A DNA stretch of 63,061 nucleotides from an uncultured Oscillospiraceae bacterium. GTDB lineage: Bacteria; Bacillota; Clostridia; Oscillospirales; Oscillospiraceae. A model generated the notes under the pieces. That model was not told the DNA's origin. It searched no databases and was given only the letters and a program-made list of their open reading frames with translations. This document shows positions 8,303 to 15,576 of the stretch, in pieces (the stretch's first letter is position 1; each line of letters starts with the position of its first letter). Location: the NCBI GenBank assembly GCA_910587285.1, contig CAJULM010000009.1, forward strand, positions 13,214 through 76,274, written 5' to 3'. The translations under genes and the position numbers were made by a program.

Positions 8303-8331
8303 ACTCTATGACAGCGGAACCAAATTTATGT
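8303..8331 (-). promoter_or_regulatory. Sigma-E-like promoter of spoIIM-xerD
   Basis: On the minus strand ACATAAA, 14 bp, CATAGAGT: the same layout as the spoIVFA promoter, with 7 of 8 in the -10. The predicted start falls at or just before the ribosome site, so the leader would be very short; this lowers confidence. Confidence 0.45.
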
Positions 8332-8516
8332 TGGGATAAAAATGAGTATGTGTGAATGGGCAAGTCCCATCATAAACCTCTTTTCCCAAAAACGCAAGAG
8401 GACAGCGGAAATATTTTTCAAATTTTTCATTATGTTTAGTTGTTATGTCTCTTAAATTATGTAAACTAAAGCAACGCTCGTCACGGCTCTGCTGCAAAAA
8501 CACAGGATATGGTAAC

Positions 8517-8561
8517 AGAGAGGGCTATGGCTTCAAAATATTGAAAACCATAGCCCTCTCT
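8517..8561 (+). terminator. 14-bp hairpin with plus-strand T tract; no plus-strand gene before it
   Basis: Perfect 14-bp arms 8517-8530 and 8548-8561 with a 17-base loop, then ACATTTTTTCCGTTTTT on the plus strand. The stop of the minus-strand maturase is at 8589, but the T tract suits plus-strand transcription. The 299-bp gap 8290-8588 otherwise holds only the spoIIM promoter and a possible plus-strand promoter (TTGTTA, 16 bp, TAAACT, near 8450-8477). Confidence 0.6.
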
Positions 8562-8588
8562 ACATTTTTTCCGTTTTTCGGTGAAGGG

Positions 8589-9959
8589 TCAGTCCTCCCC
8601 CGCCATATCAGCCCGGATCGCCTTCATGGCAATGGCGCATTCCAAACGCTTTTTTTGCATTTCACAGCCAAAGCGGTTTGGCTTTTTTATGTCTCCATTG
8701 ACAAGCAGATTGGAAGCGGAACAACCTCCGCTGCAATAGAACTTGGCCCAGCAGTCTTTACAGTCAGGGCGCGTATATATGTTGAGCCCTGCGAATCTTC
8801 TGGACAGCTCCATGTCAAAGGTTCCACTATAGAGGTTGCCCAGCTTGTATTCCTCATTGCCCACAAACTGATGGCAGGGATAGATGTCTCCCTCTGGAGT
8901 GATGGCCACATATTCGCACCCCGCGCCGCAGCCTCTCATCCGCTTGATAACGCAGGGTCCTTGGGACAGATCCACATTGAAGTGGAAAAAATTCACATCA
9001 TCCCGTTTCAGCAGCTCCGCGGCCAACCGCTCGTACTCCTCTAAAATTTTTGGTAAATCATCTTCCTGAAATGCGTAGCCGCAGTCTGGACTGCCCACCA
9101 CCGGTTCCACCGAAACATGACGGAAGCCTTGGTCTGCAATATGTATGACATCAGAGGCAAAATCCAAATTGTGCCGGGTAAACGTACCGCGCAGATAGTA
9201 ATCCTTTTCTCCCCTGCCTGCGACCAGCTTCTGAAACTTGGGTAGGATTACCTCATAGCTACCGCTGCCCCCCACCGTCTTACGCATCCGATCGTTTACC
9301 TCAGGCCGTCCGTCAATGGACAGCACTGCGTTCGACATTTCTCGATTGATATATTCGATATTTTCGTCGCTGAGCAGAACGCCGTTGGTCGTGATCGTAA
9401 AACGGAAATTTTTGTTGTGCTCCTTTTCCAGCGAACGGGCATATTCCACGGTTGCCTTCACTGTATTCATCGCCATCAACGGCTCGCCGCCAAAGAAGTC
9501 CACCTCAATGTTCCGGCGGTTTCCAGAGCGTTCTATTACAAAGTCAATGGCTTTTTTCGCCGTCTCGATATCCATGGTCATTCGATGACCGGTGCCGAAA
9601 TCCCCTGTGGAAGCAAAGCAATACTGGCACCGCAGGTTGCAGTCATGGGAGACATGGAGGCACAGGGCTTTAATGGGAGCGTCCTGCTGCATCAGCGTGG
9701 CGGTCGACGGATCAATGTAGCTGTCTTCCGTAAACAATAGGCCCTCTTGTTGGAGGCGCAGCAGTTCCGTCCAAGCCTCATACACCGTATCGGCAGAATG
9801 CTGAGGCAGCCTTTCGTAAATATCTTGCGGGCAAACGTCAGACATGGACGCATCCAGAAGGGAAAGTACATCGTAAGCGGCCTGGTCCAGCACATGGACG
9901 GCACCGCTGTTTACATCCACCGCCACGGGTACGCCAAGGCAGATAAACGTATGGACCAT
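8589..9959 (-). CDS. SCIFF peptide maturase (radical SAM/SPASM)
   Basis: A 456-aa radical-SAM enzyme that forms thioether cross-links in the SCIFF precursor encoded just upstream. CNLRCQYC (CxxxCxxC, about residue 104) binds the SAM-cleaving 4Fe-4S cluster. The C-terminal SPASM part has Cys at CGAGC, PCHQF, CKDCW, CSGGC and FGCEM for auxiliary clusters. ATG 9959 is chosen over 9968 because AGGAGG then stands 9 bases away and the product begins MVHTF as in the family. The maturase of Clostridium thermocellum CteA (CteB) is the studied relative. Confidence 0.95.
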   Translation of the reverse strand: MVHTFICLGVPVAVDVNSGAVHVLDQAAYDVLSLLDASMSDVCPQDIYERLPQHSADTVYEAWTELLRLQQEGLLFTEDSYIDPSTATLMQQDAPIKALCLHVSHDCNLRCQYCFASTGDFGTGHRMTMDIETAKKAIDFVIERSGNRRNIEVDFFGGEPLMAMNTVKATVEYARSLEKEHNKNFRFTITTNGVLLSDENIEYINREMSNAVLSIDGRPEVNDRMRKTVGGSGSYEVILPKFQKLVAGRGEKDYYLRGTFTRHNLDFASDVIHIADQGFRHVSVEPVVGSPDCGYAFQEDDLPKILEEYERLAAELLKRDDVNFFHFNVDLSQGPCVIKRMRGCGAGCEYVAITPEGDIYPCHQFVGNEEYKLGNLYSGTFDMELSRRFAGLNIYTRPDCKDCWAKFYCSGGCSASNLLVNGDIKKPNRFGCEMQKKRLECAIAMKAIRADMAGED

Positions 9960-9985
9960 TGGGGGCATCCTCCTTTGTACGCAGA

Positions 9986-10012
9986 AAAAGGGTGGGAGTT
10001 CCCCACCCTTTT
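9986..10012 (-). terminator. Intercistronic terminator between SCIFF and maturase
   Basis: Perfect 11-bp stem (9986-9996 and 10002-10012) with a 5-base loop, T-rich on the minus strand. It lies between the precursor stop and the maturase ribosome site and should make the precursor more abundant than the enzyme. Confidence 0.8.
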
Positions 10013-10033
10013 CAGCGCTTTATAGTTTGGGTT

Positions 10034-10177
10034 TTATTTGCTGTTCTCACACTTCTGATTGGCCACAGTGCAGGAAGTCTTGCAGGCGGACTGGCAAGAA
10101 GTCTGGCACTCGCCGCAGCCGCCGTGAGCCACGCTCTGCTTCAGGGTTGGGCCGTTCAAAGTCTTGACATGGGTCAT
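10034..10177 (-). CDS. SCIFF ranthipeptide precursor (six-Cys, 47 aa)
   Basis: A 47-aa peptide starting MTHVKTLNGPTL. Six cysteines (21, 24, 28, 32, 36, 43) lie in GGCGECQTSC, QSACKTSC and TVANQKC, the signature of 'six cysteines in forty-five residues' peptides. GGAGGAGATACCC precedes the ATG. The maturase installs Cys-to-Thr/Ser-type thioether links; Cys32 and Thr37 have the 5-residue spacing reported for CteA. The function of mature SCIFF is not settled; signalling has been proposed. Confidence 0.97.
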   Translation of the reverse strand: MTHVKTLNGPTLKQSVAHGGCGECQTSCQSACKTSCTVANQKCENSK

Positions 10178-10250
10178 GGGTATCTCCTCCATTTCAACTG
10201 ATCTGCTCAATGCCTTAGGGCACAGGCCGCTTTATTTAGCAACTTAGAGC

Positions 10251-10279
10251 ATTATAGCACATTCTTTTCGGAAATTCAA
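10251..10279 (-). promoter_or_regulatory. Sigma-A promoter of the SCIFF operon
   Basis: On the minus strand TTGAAT, 17 bp, TATAAT, with TG two bases before the -10. It sits about 75 bp upstream of the SCIFF start and overlaps the divergent cotJ promoter. Confidence 0.8.
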
Positions 10280-10285
10280 TACAGT
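10257..10285 (+). promoter_or_regulatory. Sigma-E-like promoter of the cotJ operon
   Basis: GCACATT, 14 bp, AATACAGT on the plus strand: 6 of 7 in the sigma-E -35 and one mismatch in the -10. In B. subtilis cotJABC is a sigma-E operon, so the match fits the genes. It overlaps the SCIFF promoter on the other strand, so the two transcripts may exclude each other. Confidence 0.55.
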
Positions 10286-10370
10286 GCCCACTTTTTCTTT
10301 CTCTCGACTTTTTACGCGCACAACCCCGCCCTTCCGCATAGGATGGAGTGGCAGCCAATGCCAAACTATT

Positions 10371-10397
10371 AATTCAAGGAGGCAATTCGCTTGAATT
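10371..10397 (+). promoter_or_regulatory. Ribosome site of cotJAB inside an 8-bp inverted repeat
   Basis: AATTCAAG (10371-10378) and CTTGAATT (10390-10397) pair around a loop holding most of AAGGAGG; the TTG start 10391 lies in the stem. The site fixes TTG as the start because no ATG is suitably placed. Confidence 0.5.
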
Positions 10398-10852
10398 CTG
10401 ATAACGGAACCACTCCCCGCCCTTGCGGCGATGCCTGCGGCACCATGCCGTCCTGTGCGCCTTTGGCGGTACCATATGTACCTTTTCAACAGCAAGGAAG
10501 TCAAAAGTACGGTCAGGCCGATGCTTTGGCCAACGGCACCCTGTTTCCTGGGCTGAATCTCCCCTTTCACCTCAAAGTAGACGCCAGCGCCCTGCCTGAC
10601 AACCACTCCACCCAGCTCCAAGCGATGCTGTTCGTGGTTGCTGAGCTTGGGATGTACCTGGATACCCACAAGGATGACGCGGAAGCCTTCCAGCTGTTCC
10701 GTCAGTACGCCCAGCTGGCCAAGGAGGGCAAGCAGCGTTATGAGGAGATGCACGGTCCGCTGACCCAGCTTAGCGCCGGGCAGGATGCCGCGTACCGTTG
10801 GCTGGATGATCCGTGGCCCTGGGATTTTCGTCAGGATGGAGGAATGAACTAA
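10391..10852 (+). CDS. CotJA-CotJB fusion, inner spore coat protein
   Basis: A 153-aa protein joining two normally separate coat proteins. Residues about 20-58 resemble CotJA (VPYVPFQQ, ADALANGTLFPGLNLPF). Residues about 75-153 are CotJB (LQAMLFVVAELGMYLDTH, then LDDPWPWDF near the end). Mother-cell expression is expected. TTG 10391 is the start, 8 bases after AAGGAGG. Its stop overlaps the cotJC start as TAATG. The fusion could also come from loss of the cotJA stop; coding looks continuous. Confidence 0.82.
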   Translation: MNSDNGTTPRPCGDACGTMPSCAPLAVPYVPFQQQGSQKYGQADALANGTLFPGLNLPFHLKVDASALPDNHSTQLQAMLFVVAELGMYLDTHKDDAEAFQLFRQYAQLAKEGKQRYEEMHGPLTQLSAGQDAAYRWLDDPWPWDFRQDGGMN

Positions 10853-11258
10853 TGTTTGTATATGAGAAGAAGCTGCAATATCCTGTCCGAATCAAGAATT
10901 GTAATCCCAAGTTGGCGTCTGTGATTATCTCTCAATATGGAGGACCCGACGGCGAGCTGGGCGCTTCTCTGCGCTATCTGTCCCAGCGGTACTCTATGCC
11001 CTATCCCGAGCTAAAAGGTCTGCTCACCGATATCGGTACTGAGGAACTGGGCCACCTTGAAATGGTGGGCACACTGGTTCACCAGCTCACCCGAAATCTG
11101 AACACGGAACAGATCAAGACCGCCGGATTTGATACCTATTTCGTGGATCATACTACCGGTATATATCCTCAGTTCGCTTCAGGCTACCCTTGGTCTGCCT
11201 CAACCATGCAAGTTACCGGCGATGTCATTGCCGATCTGACCGAGGATATGGCAGCAGA
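10852..11258 (+). pseudogene. cotJC: cotJC, 5' part, interrupted by the mobile element
   Basis: The first 135 codons of CotJC, a manganese-catalase-like spore coat protein: MFVYEKKLQYPVRI, QYGGPDGELGA, LLTDIGTEELGHLEM (ferritin-like Glu/His metal site) and IADLTEDMAA. At 11257-11258 homology stops and the frame runs into element sequence, ending at 11424 with a foreign Gly/Ala/Arg-rich tail. The missing part is found at 27624 onward in the matching frame. It is interrupted rather than decayed on this side. Confidence 0.9.
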
Positions 11259-11284
11259 TGGGGCGATGGTGAAAAGACAACATG
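11232..11284 (+). other. attL of the mobile element
   Basis: Crossover is placed at GA 11257-11258 inside GCAGA, which is shared with attR. The element side (TGGGGCGATGGTG..., then GACAACAT) matches the reverse complement of the other end at 21 of 28 positions. The left side is cotJC coding sequence. Confidence 0.85.
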
Positions 11285-11410
11285 GGAGTCCGCTGGTGTG
11301 CGCCGGGATGGCGGGAAAGGCGCTGGCGGAGATGGCGGACGCTCCGGGACTACTTCGCCCGGGAGGAGCTGGCGGTGATGAACGCGGTGGCTGTGGCGTT
11401 AGCGGTATAA
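11282..11410 (+). CDS. Possible 42-aa Trp/Arg-rich protein at the element end
   Basis: A short frame beginning MGVRWCAPGW and ending in an amphipathic-looking stretch with LRDYFAREELAVMNA. It lies just inside attL and is followed 22 bp later by a strong hairpin. No good ribosome site is visible (only GAAAAG). The C-terminal half has natural-looking amino-acid use, unlike the other two frames. It may be a truncated gene of an older insertion. Confidence 0.3.
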   Translation: MGVRWCAPGWRERRWRRWRTLRDYFAREELAVMNAVAVALAV

Positions 11411-11432
11411 AAACAGTGGGATGAAGGGGGCG

Positions 11433-11465
11433 AATGCCCGGGCGGGATGATCCCGCTCGGGCATT
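11433..11465 (+). terminator. Strong hairpin near the left element end
   Basis: AATGCCCG/CGGGCATT plus GCGGGAT/ATCCCGC give a 15-bp stem with one mismatch. The T tract is poor on both strands. It lies between the left end and the three-gene operon whose last stop is at 11501, and may stop traffic in both directions. Confidence 0.55.
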
Positions 11466-11500
11466 TCGCATGATAAAAGCAATGTATGAACCTTGGTAGC

Positions 11501-12541
11501 TTATGCTGTTGTAGGGAACCCTTTCTCCTCCATAAACGCATCAGCTGTACGAATGGATTTCTCTACTTCCGCATGGTTGACCGTATTCAGTTCTGAATCT
11601 CCTTCTGCAACGATGACCAGCTTCACCTTGCACATTTGATATAGCGTATTGACCAGCAAAACGGTATTTTCTGTTACCAATTTTTCCTGTTCGCTATACT
11701 GGTTCCAATCCGTCTTCCCGTTCAAAACTACCATCTGCTCCAGATTGTCTAAATGAAGCCGGTATACCCGGTTGACAGACAGGAGGCACTTTTCAAAACG
11801 CTGCTCCGTATCATACAGGTCTTTCAGATACGCACAAATAAGCGAAATTTCTTTTTGAGCCATCTTCATTTGCTCCATGGCCTTGTCAGCTTTGCCTGAT
11901 ATGGTAATCCCCGCGATATTAAAAATAACTCCACCGACCAAAAGGCCAACGCCAAGCGTAGTTGCGCCGAGGATTGTAGTTCCCAATGCCATTCCACCGC
12001 CGCCCGCCGCGATAGCACCGCCTCCCAAGGCTGCCAACGTCGCGTTGGTTGCAGCAATTCCGCTCAGGGAGGCAATTGCCGTTCCGGTGGAAGCGGTTCC
12101 AAGAGCCATCACTGCCGCAGTGGTAGCTCCTGCCGCGGCAAACCCTCCAGCGGCACCCAGACCGGCACCGCTCAACCCACTTAACAGCACACCGGCACCA
12201 ACGTAAACCTTTTCCAGCTCCTCGGCGTCATAAGACGGGATTTCAACATCATCTTTTTTATAGGGTTTAAATTCGGGCTTGTTTTGAATTCGCTCAAAAA
12301 TGGCACTGAACCGCTTGAAGCTGGACAAAATCTCCAGCTCCTTTTTGCCGAGTTCATCCATTGCGGTTGTTGTCTTTTTATTTTCTTCCTCAAAATGTTT
12401 GATATTTTTTTCGTGTTTGGATTGCGCGTCCTTCATGGTATCGTTGGCCTGCTTCATTTTTACGCCGCCATGTACTGCCCCACCAACTCCTACAGCGGCA
12501 GCGGCAGCCGCTCCGACTCCTAAGATCAACGGTAATGGCAT
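11501..12541 (-). CDS. Unknown protein with Gly/Ala-rich membrane core and coiled coils
   Basis: I do not recognise this 346-aa protein. It has a hydrophobic start (LILGVGAAAAAAVGVGG), a charged helical stretch (about 30-100), a long Gly/Ala-rich hydrophobic core with repeated small-x-x-x-small spacing (about 115-215), and a C-terminal helical part rich in Leu and charges. Glycine-zipper cores of this kind occur in membrane-inserting and pore-forming proteins, but that is inference. It is the third gene of a tight operon, starting 1 bp after the stop of the cysteine-cluster gene. Confidence 0.7.
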   Translation of the reverse strand: MPLPLILGVGAAAAAAVGVGGAVHGGVKMKQANDTMKDAQSKHEKNIKHFEEENKKTTTAMDELGKKELEILSSFKRFSAIFERIQNKPEFKPYKKDDVEIPSYDAEELEKVYVGAGVLLSGLSGAGLGAAGGFAAAGATTAAVMALGTASTGTAIASLSGIAATNATLAALGGGAIAAGGGGMALGTTILGATTLGVGLLVGGVIFNIAGITISGKADKAMEQMKMAQKEISLICAYLKDLYDTEQRFEKCLLSVNRVYRLHLDNLEQMVVLNGKTDWNQYSEQEKLVTENTVLLVNTLYQMCKVKLVIVAEGDSELNTVNHAEVEKSIRTADAFMEEKGFPTTA

Positions 12542-12542
12542 T

Positions 12543-12809
12543 TTAGTAATCCTCCTTGTGATTTTCTTTCCTTTGTAGTTTTTTGCACATCTCCAGATTC
12601 AATTTATAGTACTGCTCAATCAACATCACATCCTTAAAAAACAATGTGTAGCAATCGTCTATGCGACAGAAAAGCGGGCGGTCATCATATCGGCTGCAAA
12701 GATTTCCGTTTAGATATTTGCAAGTTCCATCTCCGCGATCCAACTCGTGGTATAGAAGGGAAAGCTGCAAATTCCGGCAGCACATACCGCATCTTTGACA
12801 GGGAAACAT
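12543..12809 (-). CDS. YkgJ-type cysteine-cluster protein
   Basis: An 88-aa protein with the zinc/iron-chelating pattern of YkgJ: CQRCGMCC at the N-terminus, then GDGTCKYLNGNLCSRYDDRP and FCRID. The clustered Cys residues probably bind a metal or Fe-S cluster. The start overlaps the stop of the 430-aa gene (TAATG), and the next gene begins just after its stop, so the three proteins are made together. Confidence 0.85.
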   Translation of the reverse strand: MFPCQRCGMCCRNLQLSLLYHELDRGDGTCKYLNGNLCSRYDDRPLFCRIDDCYTLFFKDVMLIEQYYKLNLEMCKKLQRKENHKEDY

Positions 12810-14101
12810 TATTCAAAGCTGAGGTGTTTATTTTTGTCCCGCATGAACAAATCAAAATCACCATCCCAAGGTAAGCGGATTCCCAATTCAATCATGGATG
12901 CTTTTAAGGCGGCATTCAGCTGCCGTTCATCCATGATAAGGTCTGTGTACTTTGCAAATCTGTCAAACTGCTCTGTTTCACGGCGGAATGCCTCAACATC
13001 AATTTGTTGTAGTTGAAGCAAATAGGCGCGGAGAGATGCTGTGATTTGCTTATATGCGTCTAATTGTTTTTCAAATGTGGCACTGATCCCAACCCGGATA
13101 CAGATTTCCTTTAGCACAAGGGTGAGGAATCTGGCCCACGCTATTATGTTCATCCTCATAAAAAAGAGAAGCCAATTCCCATCGGAACGGATGGCGGCAT
13201 CTGCGCCATCCATGATACATAATGTTCCATTACCAAAAAGGAGCATGACGCGCAAATCACTATGCCTGCTGGTAGGTATGCACTCGTTCACCGGCATCTT
13301 CAAATAAAAACGCCGTTTTACCATCCACAAAAGGCGGATTGACAAATCACAAATCAGGACAGGGATTGCCATTGCCAGCCCAAAACGGGCGTCATACCCC
13401 TCCTGAAATGCCCGTATCGCCAAGGTAGCAAAATCCTGACGATCCTTTCCTACCTGAAATTCGCCGAAGGTACACATCTGGAACAACTCAAAAAAAGGAA
13501 TGGCAAGCCCTGATCCCCGTCCGCCATTCCCCCTGCTTCCTGAGCTTCCGGCAATATCAGACATAACATGCCCAAACCAATTTGCAACGCCGCAAAACAG
13601 CTTGGCAGGAAAATTTCCTCCTTGCAGCTCATAGGTTTCGGTCTGGAGCATGATCAACTGTCCGCCGCTGATGAAAGCTGATGTTGAGGTAAATTGATTT
13701 AATACAGAGAAAAACAGTCCGACAATATCCGGTGCATGGGAAAGAGATTTAATATGGTGGTTTTTGGTATTCATCGGAAAGAGATTTCCCACGTCTGCGG
13801 TATGCCTTTGATCATAGTTGACCCTGTAGTTCTTTTCTAACCATCCAATCGCACTGGCAACGCTGTCTGCTTTCTCCGGCTTTGGATTCCATCCGCTGAG
13901 GCTGGCAAATTTTTTTACCGCTGTGTCCACCTGCAAATCTGTCCAGGTACCAAGTGTACTTTCTCCTGGCATCCCTACGAAAAAAATGTCAACAAGGCCC
14001 GCAATTGCGCCACAAGCGACGGATATTAAATAATCCGATGTATCGCAAGCACTTTCTTTAAGAACTGCACCGTCTTCTTGCTTGATCAACTGCGCCTCCA
14101 T
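12809..14101 (-). CDS. Unknown 430-aa protein, first gene of a three-gene operon
   Basis: I cannot assign this protein to a family. ATG 14101 is chosen because AGGAGG stands 7 bases upstream. It has a hydrophobic segment at about 25-45 (LISVACGAIAGLVDIFFVG), a His-rich stretch (NTKNHHIKSLSHAPD, about 132), further apolar stretches at about 145-175 and 250-275, and a helical C-terminal third with alternating Gln/Leu and charges ending in IRLPWDGDFD. Low-GC codon use. Its sigma-A promoter lies divergent from the XRE regulator. Confidence 0.75.
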   Translation of the reverse strand: MEAQLIKQEDGAVLKESACDTSDYLISVACGAIAGLVDIFFVGMPGESTLGTWTDLQVDTAVKKFASLSGWNPKPEKADSVASAIGWLEKNYRVNYDQRHTADVGNLFPMNTKNHHIKSLSHAPDIVGLFFSVLNQFTSTSAFISGGQLIMLQTETYELQGGNFPAKLFCGVANWFGHVMSDIAGSSGSRGNGGRGSGLAIPFFELFQMCTFGEFQVGKDRQDFATLAIRAFQEGYDARFGLAMAIPVLICDLSIRLLWMVKRRFYLKMPVNECIPTSRHSDLRVMLLFGNGTLCIMDGADAAIRSDGNWLLFFMRMNIIAWARFLTLVLKEICIRVGISATFEKQLDAYKQITASLRAYLLQLQQIDVEAFRRETEQFDRFAKYTDLIMDERQLNAALKASMIELGIRLPWDGDFDLFMRDKNKHLSFE

Positions 14102-14184
14102 GATCAAACCTCCTGTTTGTGAATTTCGACACGTGTGTGTTTTTTGTAGTATGCAAGCTTTTGTGTAAGAGGTTCTTGTCATTT

Positions 14185-14213
14185 AGTATACCCTAAGAGT
14201 TTCGGATAGTCAA
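14185..14213 (-). promoter_or_regulatory. Sigma-A promoter of the three-gene operon
   Basis: On the minus strand TTGACT, 17 bp, TATACT. Two copies of TAGGGT (one just before the -35, one at the -10) suggest a repressor site. The XRE gene starts 66 bp away on the other strand. Confidence 0.75.
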
Positions 14214-14278
14214 CCCTATAAGTTTATTTATAACTACAACTTTCCGGGGTAAACTACAGAAAGAACGGAGGGGGTAGG

Positions 14279-14620
14279 ATGGACTGGGGCGCGATTGGAA
14301 AACGAATCCGCACACAGCGGGAGTTTATGGGCTACACCCGGGAGCAGTTTGCCGAGCTGCTGGACGTGACGCCCAAATTCTGCTCGGATATTGAGCTGGG
14401 TGTGAAGGGAATGTCCGTCCCGACCCTGTGCAGAATATCCCGTATCCTCCGGCTGTCTACAGACTACATTTTGTACGGCAAAGGCACCGTGGAGGAGAGC
14501 AGTACAATAGCCCTCATGCTCCAAAGTGCCACGCCCACAGAACGGGAGTACGCGGAAAAGCTGCTGAGAACCTTTCTTATGGCAATGGACACAAAAAAAG
14601 ATCAGCCGCCTGCCAACTGA
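14279..14620 (+). CDS. XRE-family transcriptional regulator
   Basis: A 113-aa DNA-binding protein. The N-terminal helix-turn-helix spans about residues 6-62 (IGKRIRTQREFMGYTREQFA, then LLDVTPKFCSDIELG and MSVPTLCRISRIL). The C-terminal part is a short helix, probably for dimerisation. GGAGGGGG precedes the ATG. It is divergent from the three-gene operon and is its likely regulator. Confidence 0.88.
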   Translation: MDWGAIGKRIRTQREFMGYTREQFAELLDVTPKFCSDIELGVKGMSVPTLCRISRILRLSTDYILYGKGTVEESSTIALMLQSATPTEREYAEKLLRTFLMAMDTKKDQPPAN

Positions 14621-14626
14621 TCTTTT
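14596..14626. terminator. Bidirectional terminator between XRE and resolvase genes
   Basis: AAAAGATCAG (14596-14605) and CTGATCTTTT (14617-14626) with an 11-base loop. The stem includes the XRE stop codon. A/T tracts on both sides suit the two converging genes. Confidence 0.75.
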
Positions 14627-14634
14627 CTTGTGTA

Positions 14635-15186
14635 TCATGGCTGGGCTTTCACCCTCCGATAAAATGTCCTGGGCTTCATATCCAGCCTCCGCATAGCCTC
14701 CACCGCCGTGATCCTCCCCTCCCGCCACAGCTTCACCACCTGGGGAAACTCAGGGCGTTCGATGGGCTTCCGGCCCTTATAAACCCCCTGGGCCTTGGCA
14801 ATGGCAATCCCCTCCTGCTGGCGCTGTAGGATGTACTCCCGCTCCAGCTCGGCCACCGCCCCGAAAATGGTAAGCATGAACTTCCCGCTGGGGGTGGTGG
14901 TGTCGATGGCCTCCTTTTTGGATACGAACTCTACCCCTTTGGCCGACAGCCGTTCCACCAGCTCCAGCAGGTCGCGGGTATTCCGGGCAAACCGACTGAT
15001 GGATTCCACAATTACCGTGTCGCCCCGGCGCACGTACTCCATCAGCTTTTTCAGCTCCGGCCTGTCTGTGCTTTTGCCGCTCATGCGGTCGATGTAGACC
15101 TCATCCGCACCCAGGCTTTCCATTAGCAGCTCCTGCCGGATGGTGTTCTGCTCCTGGGTGCTGACACGGACGTAACCTATTTTCAA
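14635..15186 (-). CDS. Serine recombinase, resolvase/invertase type
   Basis: A small (about 183-aa) serine recombinase. The catalytic domain begins KIGYVRVSTQEQN with the nucleophile Ser at VRVS, then ESISRFARNTRDLLEL and FGAVAELEREYI. The C-terminal HTH ends RRLDMKPRTFYRRV. TTG 15186 is preferred because AAAGGAA is then 8-9 bases upstream; GTG 15195 directly abuts it. It is probably a resolvase or inverter of an ancestral plasmid or transposon rather than the integrase of the whole element. Confidence 0.9.
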   Translation of the reverse strand: MKIGYVRVSTQEQNTIRQELLMESLGADEVYIDRMSGKSTDRPELKKLMEYVRRGDTVIVESISRFARNTRDLLELVERLSAKGVEFVSKKEAIDTTTPSGKFMLTIFGAVAELEREYILQRQQEGIAIAKAQGVYKGRKPIERPEFPQVVKLWREGRITAVEAMRRLDMKPRTFYRRVKAQP

Positions 15187-15215
15187 ATCAGCCACTTCCT
15201 TTCAAGCAAGTTTTC

Positions 15216-15255
15216 TTGACGCAAGGGAATACTTGTAGTACAATAGCACTACAAG
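15216..15255 (+). promoter_or_regulatory. Promoter and operator of the toxin-antitoxin operon
   Basis: TTGACG (15216-15221), 17 bp, TACAAT (15239-15244). An 8-bp inverted repeat, CTTGTAGT and ACTACAAG (15232-15239, 15248-15255), covers the -10 and the AAGG of the ribosome site, the normal place for antitoxin autorepression. Confidence 0.8.
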
Positions 15256-15267
15256 GAGGCGGTGGAT

Positions 15268-15576
15268 ATGGCAATGGATGCCACCCTGCAAATCAGAATG
15301 AACAGTGACCTCAAGGCCGAAGTGGAGGAGCTATACCGCAATTTAGGCACTTCTTTTGCGGAGGCCGTGCGCATTTTTGCCCAGCAGAGCTTGCGGGAGG
15401 GGGGGATGCCTTTCCGTCCTACTCTCAAAACCTGGGAAAATATGACCGCCCAGGAGGTAGATGCCAAGCTGCTCCGAAGCGAAGCCGATATTGCGGCGGG
15501 CCGGGTATACAGCCAGGACGAGCTTGACCGCCGCATGAAAGGACGGTTCGCCCATGGCACAGATACCGCAGTATAA
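15268..15576 (+). CDS. RelB/DinJ-like antitoxin
   Basis: A 102-aa antitoxin. The N-terminal ribbon-helix-helix begins MDATLQIRMNSDLKAEVEEL, followed by LGTSFAEAVRIFAQQS as in DinJ. The charged C-terminus should wrap the toxin. ATG 15268 is chosen because AAGGAGG is 8 bases upstream; GTG 15262 is too close. It overlaps the toxin gene by 23 bp. Confidence 0.85.
   Translation: MAMDATLQIRMNSDLKAEVEELYRNLGTSFAEAVRIFAQQSLREGGMPFRPTLKTWENMTAQEVDAKLLRSEADIAAGRVYSQDELDRRMKGRFAHGTDTAV

Noticed and set aside
14635..15186. The small resolvase as the integrase of the 16.4-kb element
   Set aside because: Resolvase-size enzymes act on short paired sites; the GA crossover with long inverted arms fits the large TnpX-type enzyme.
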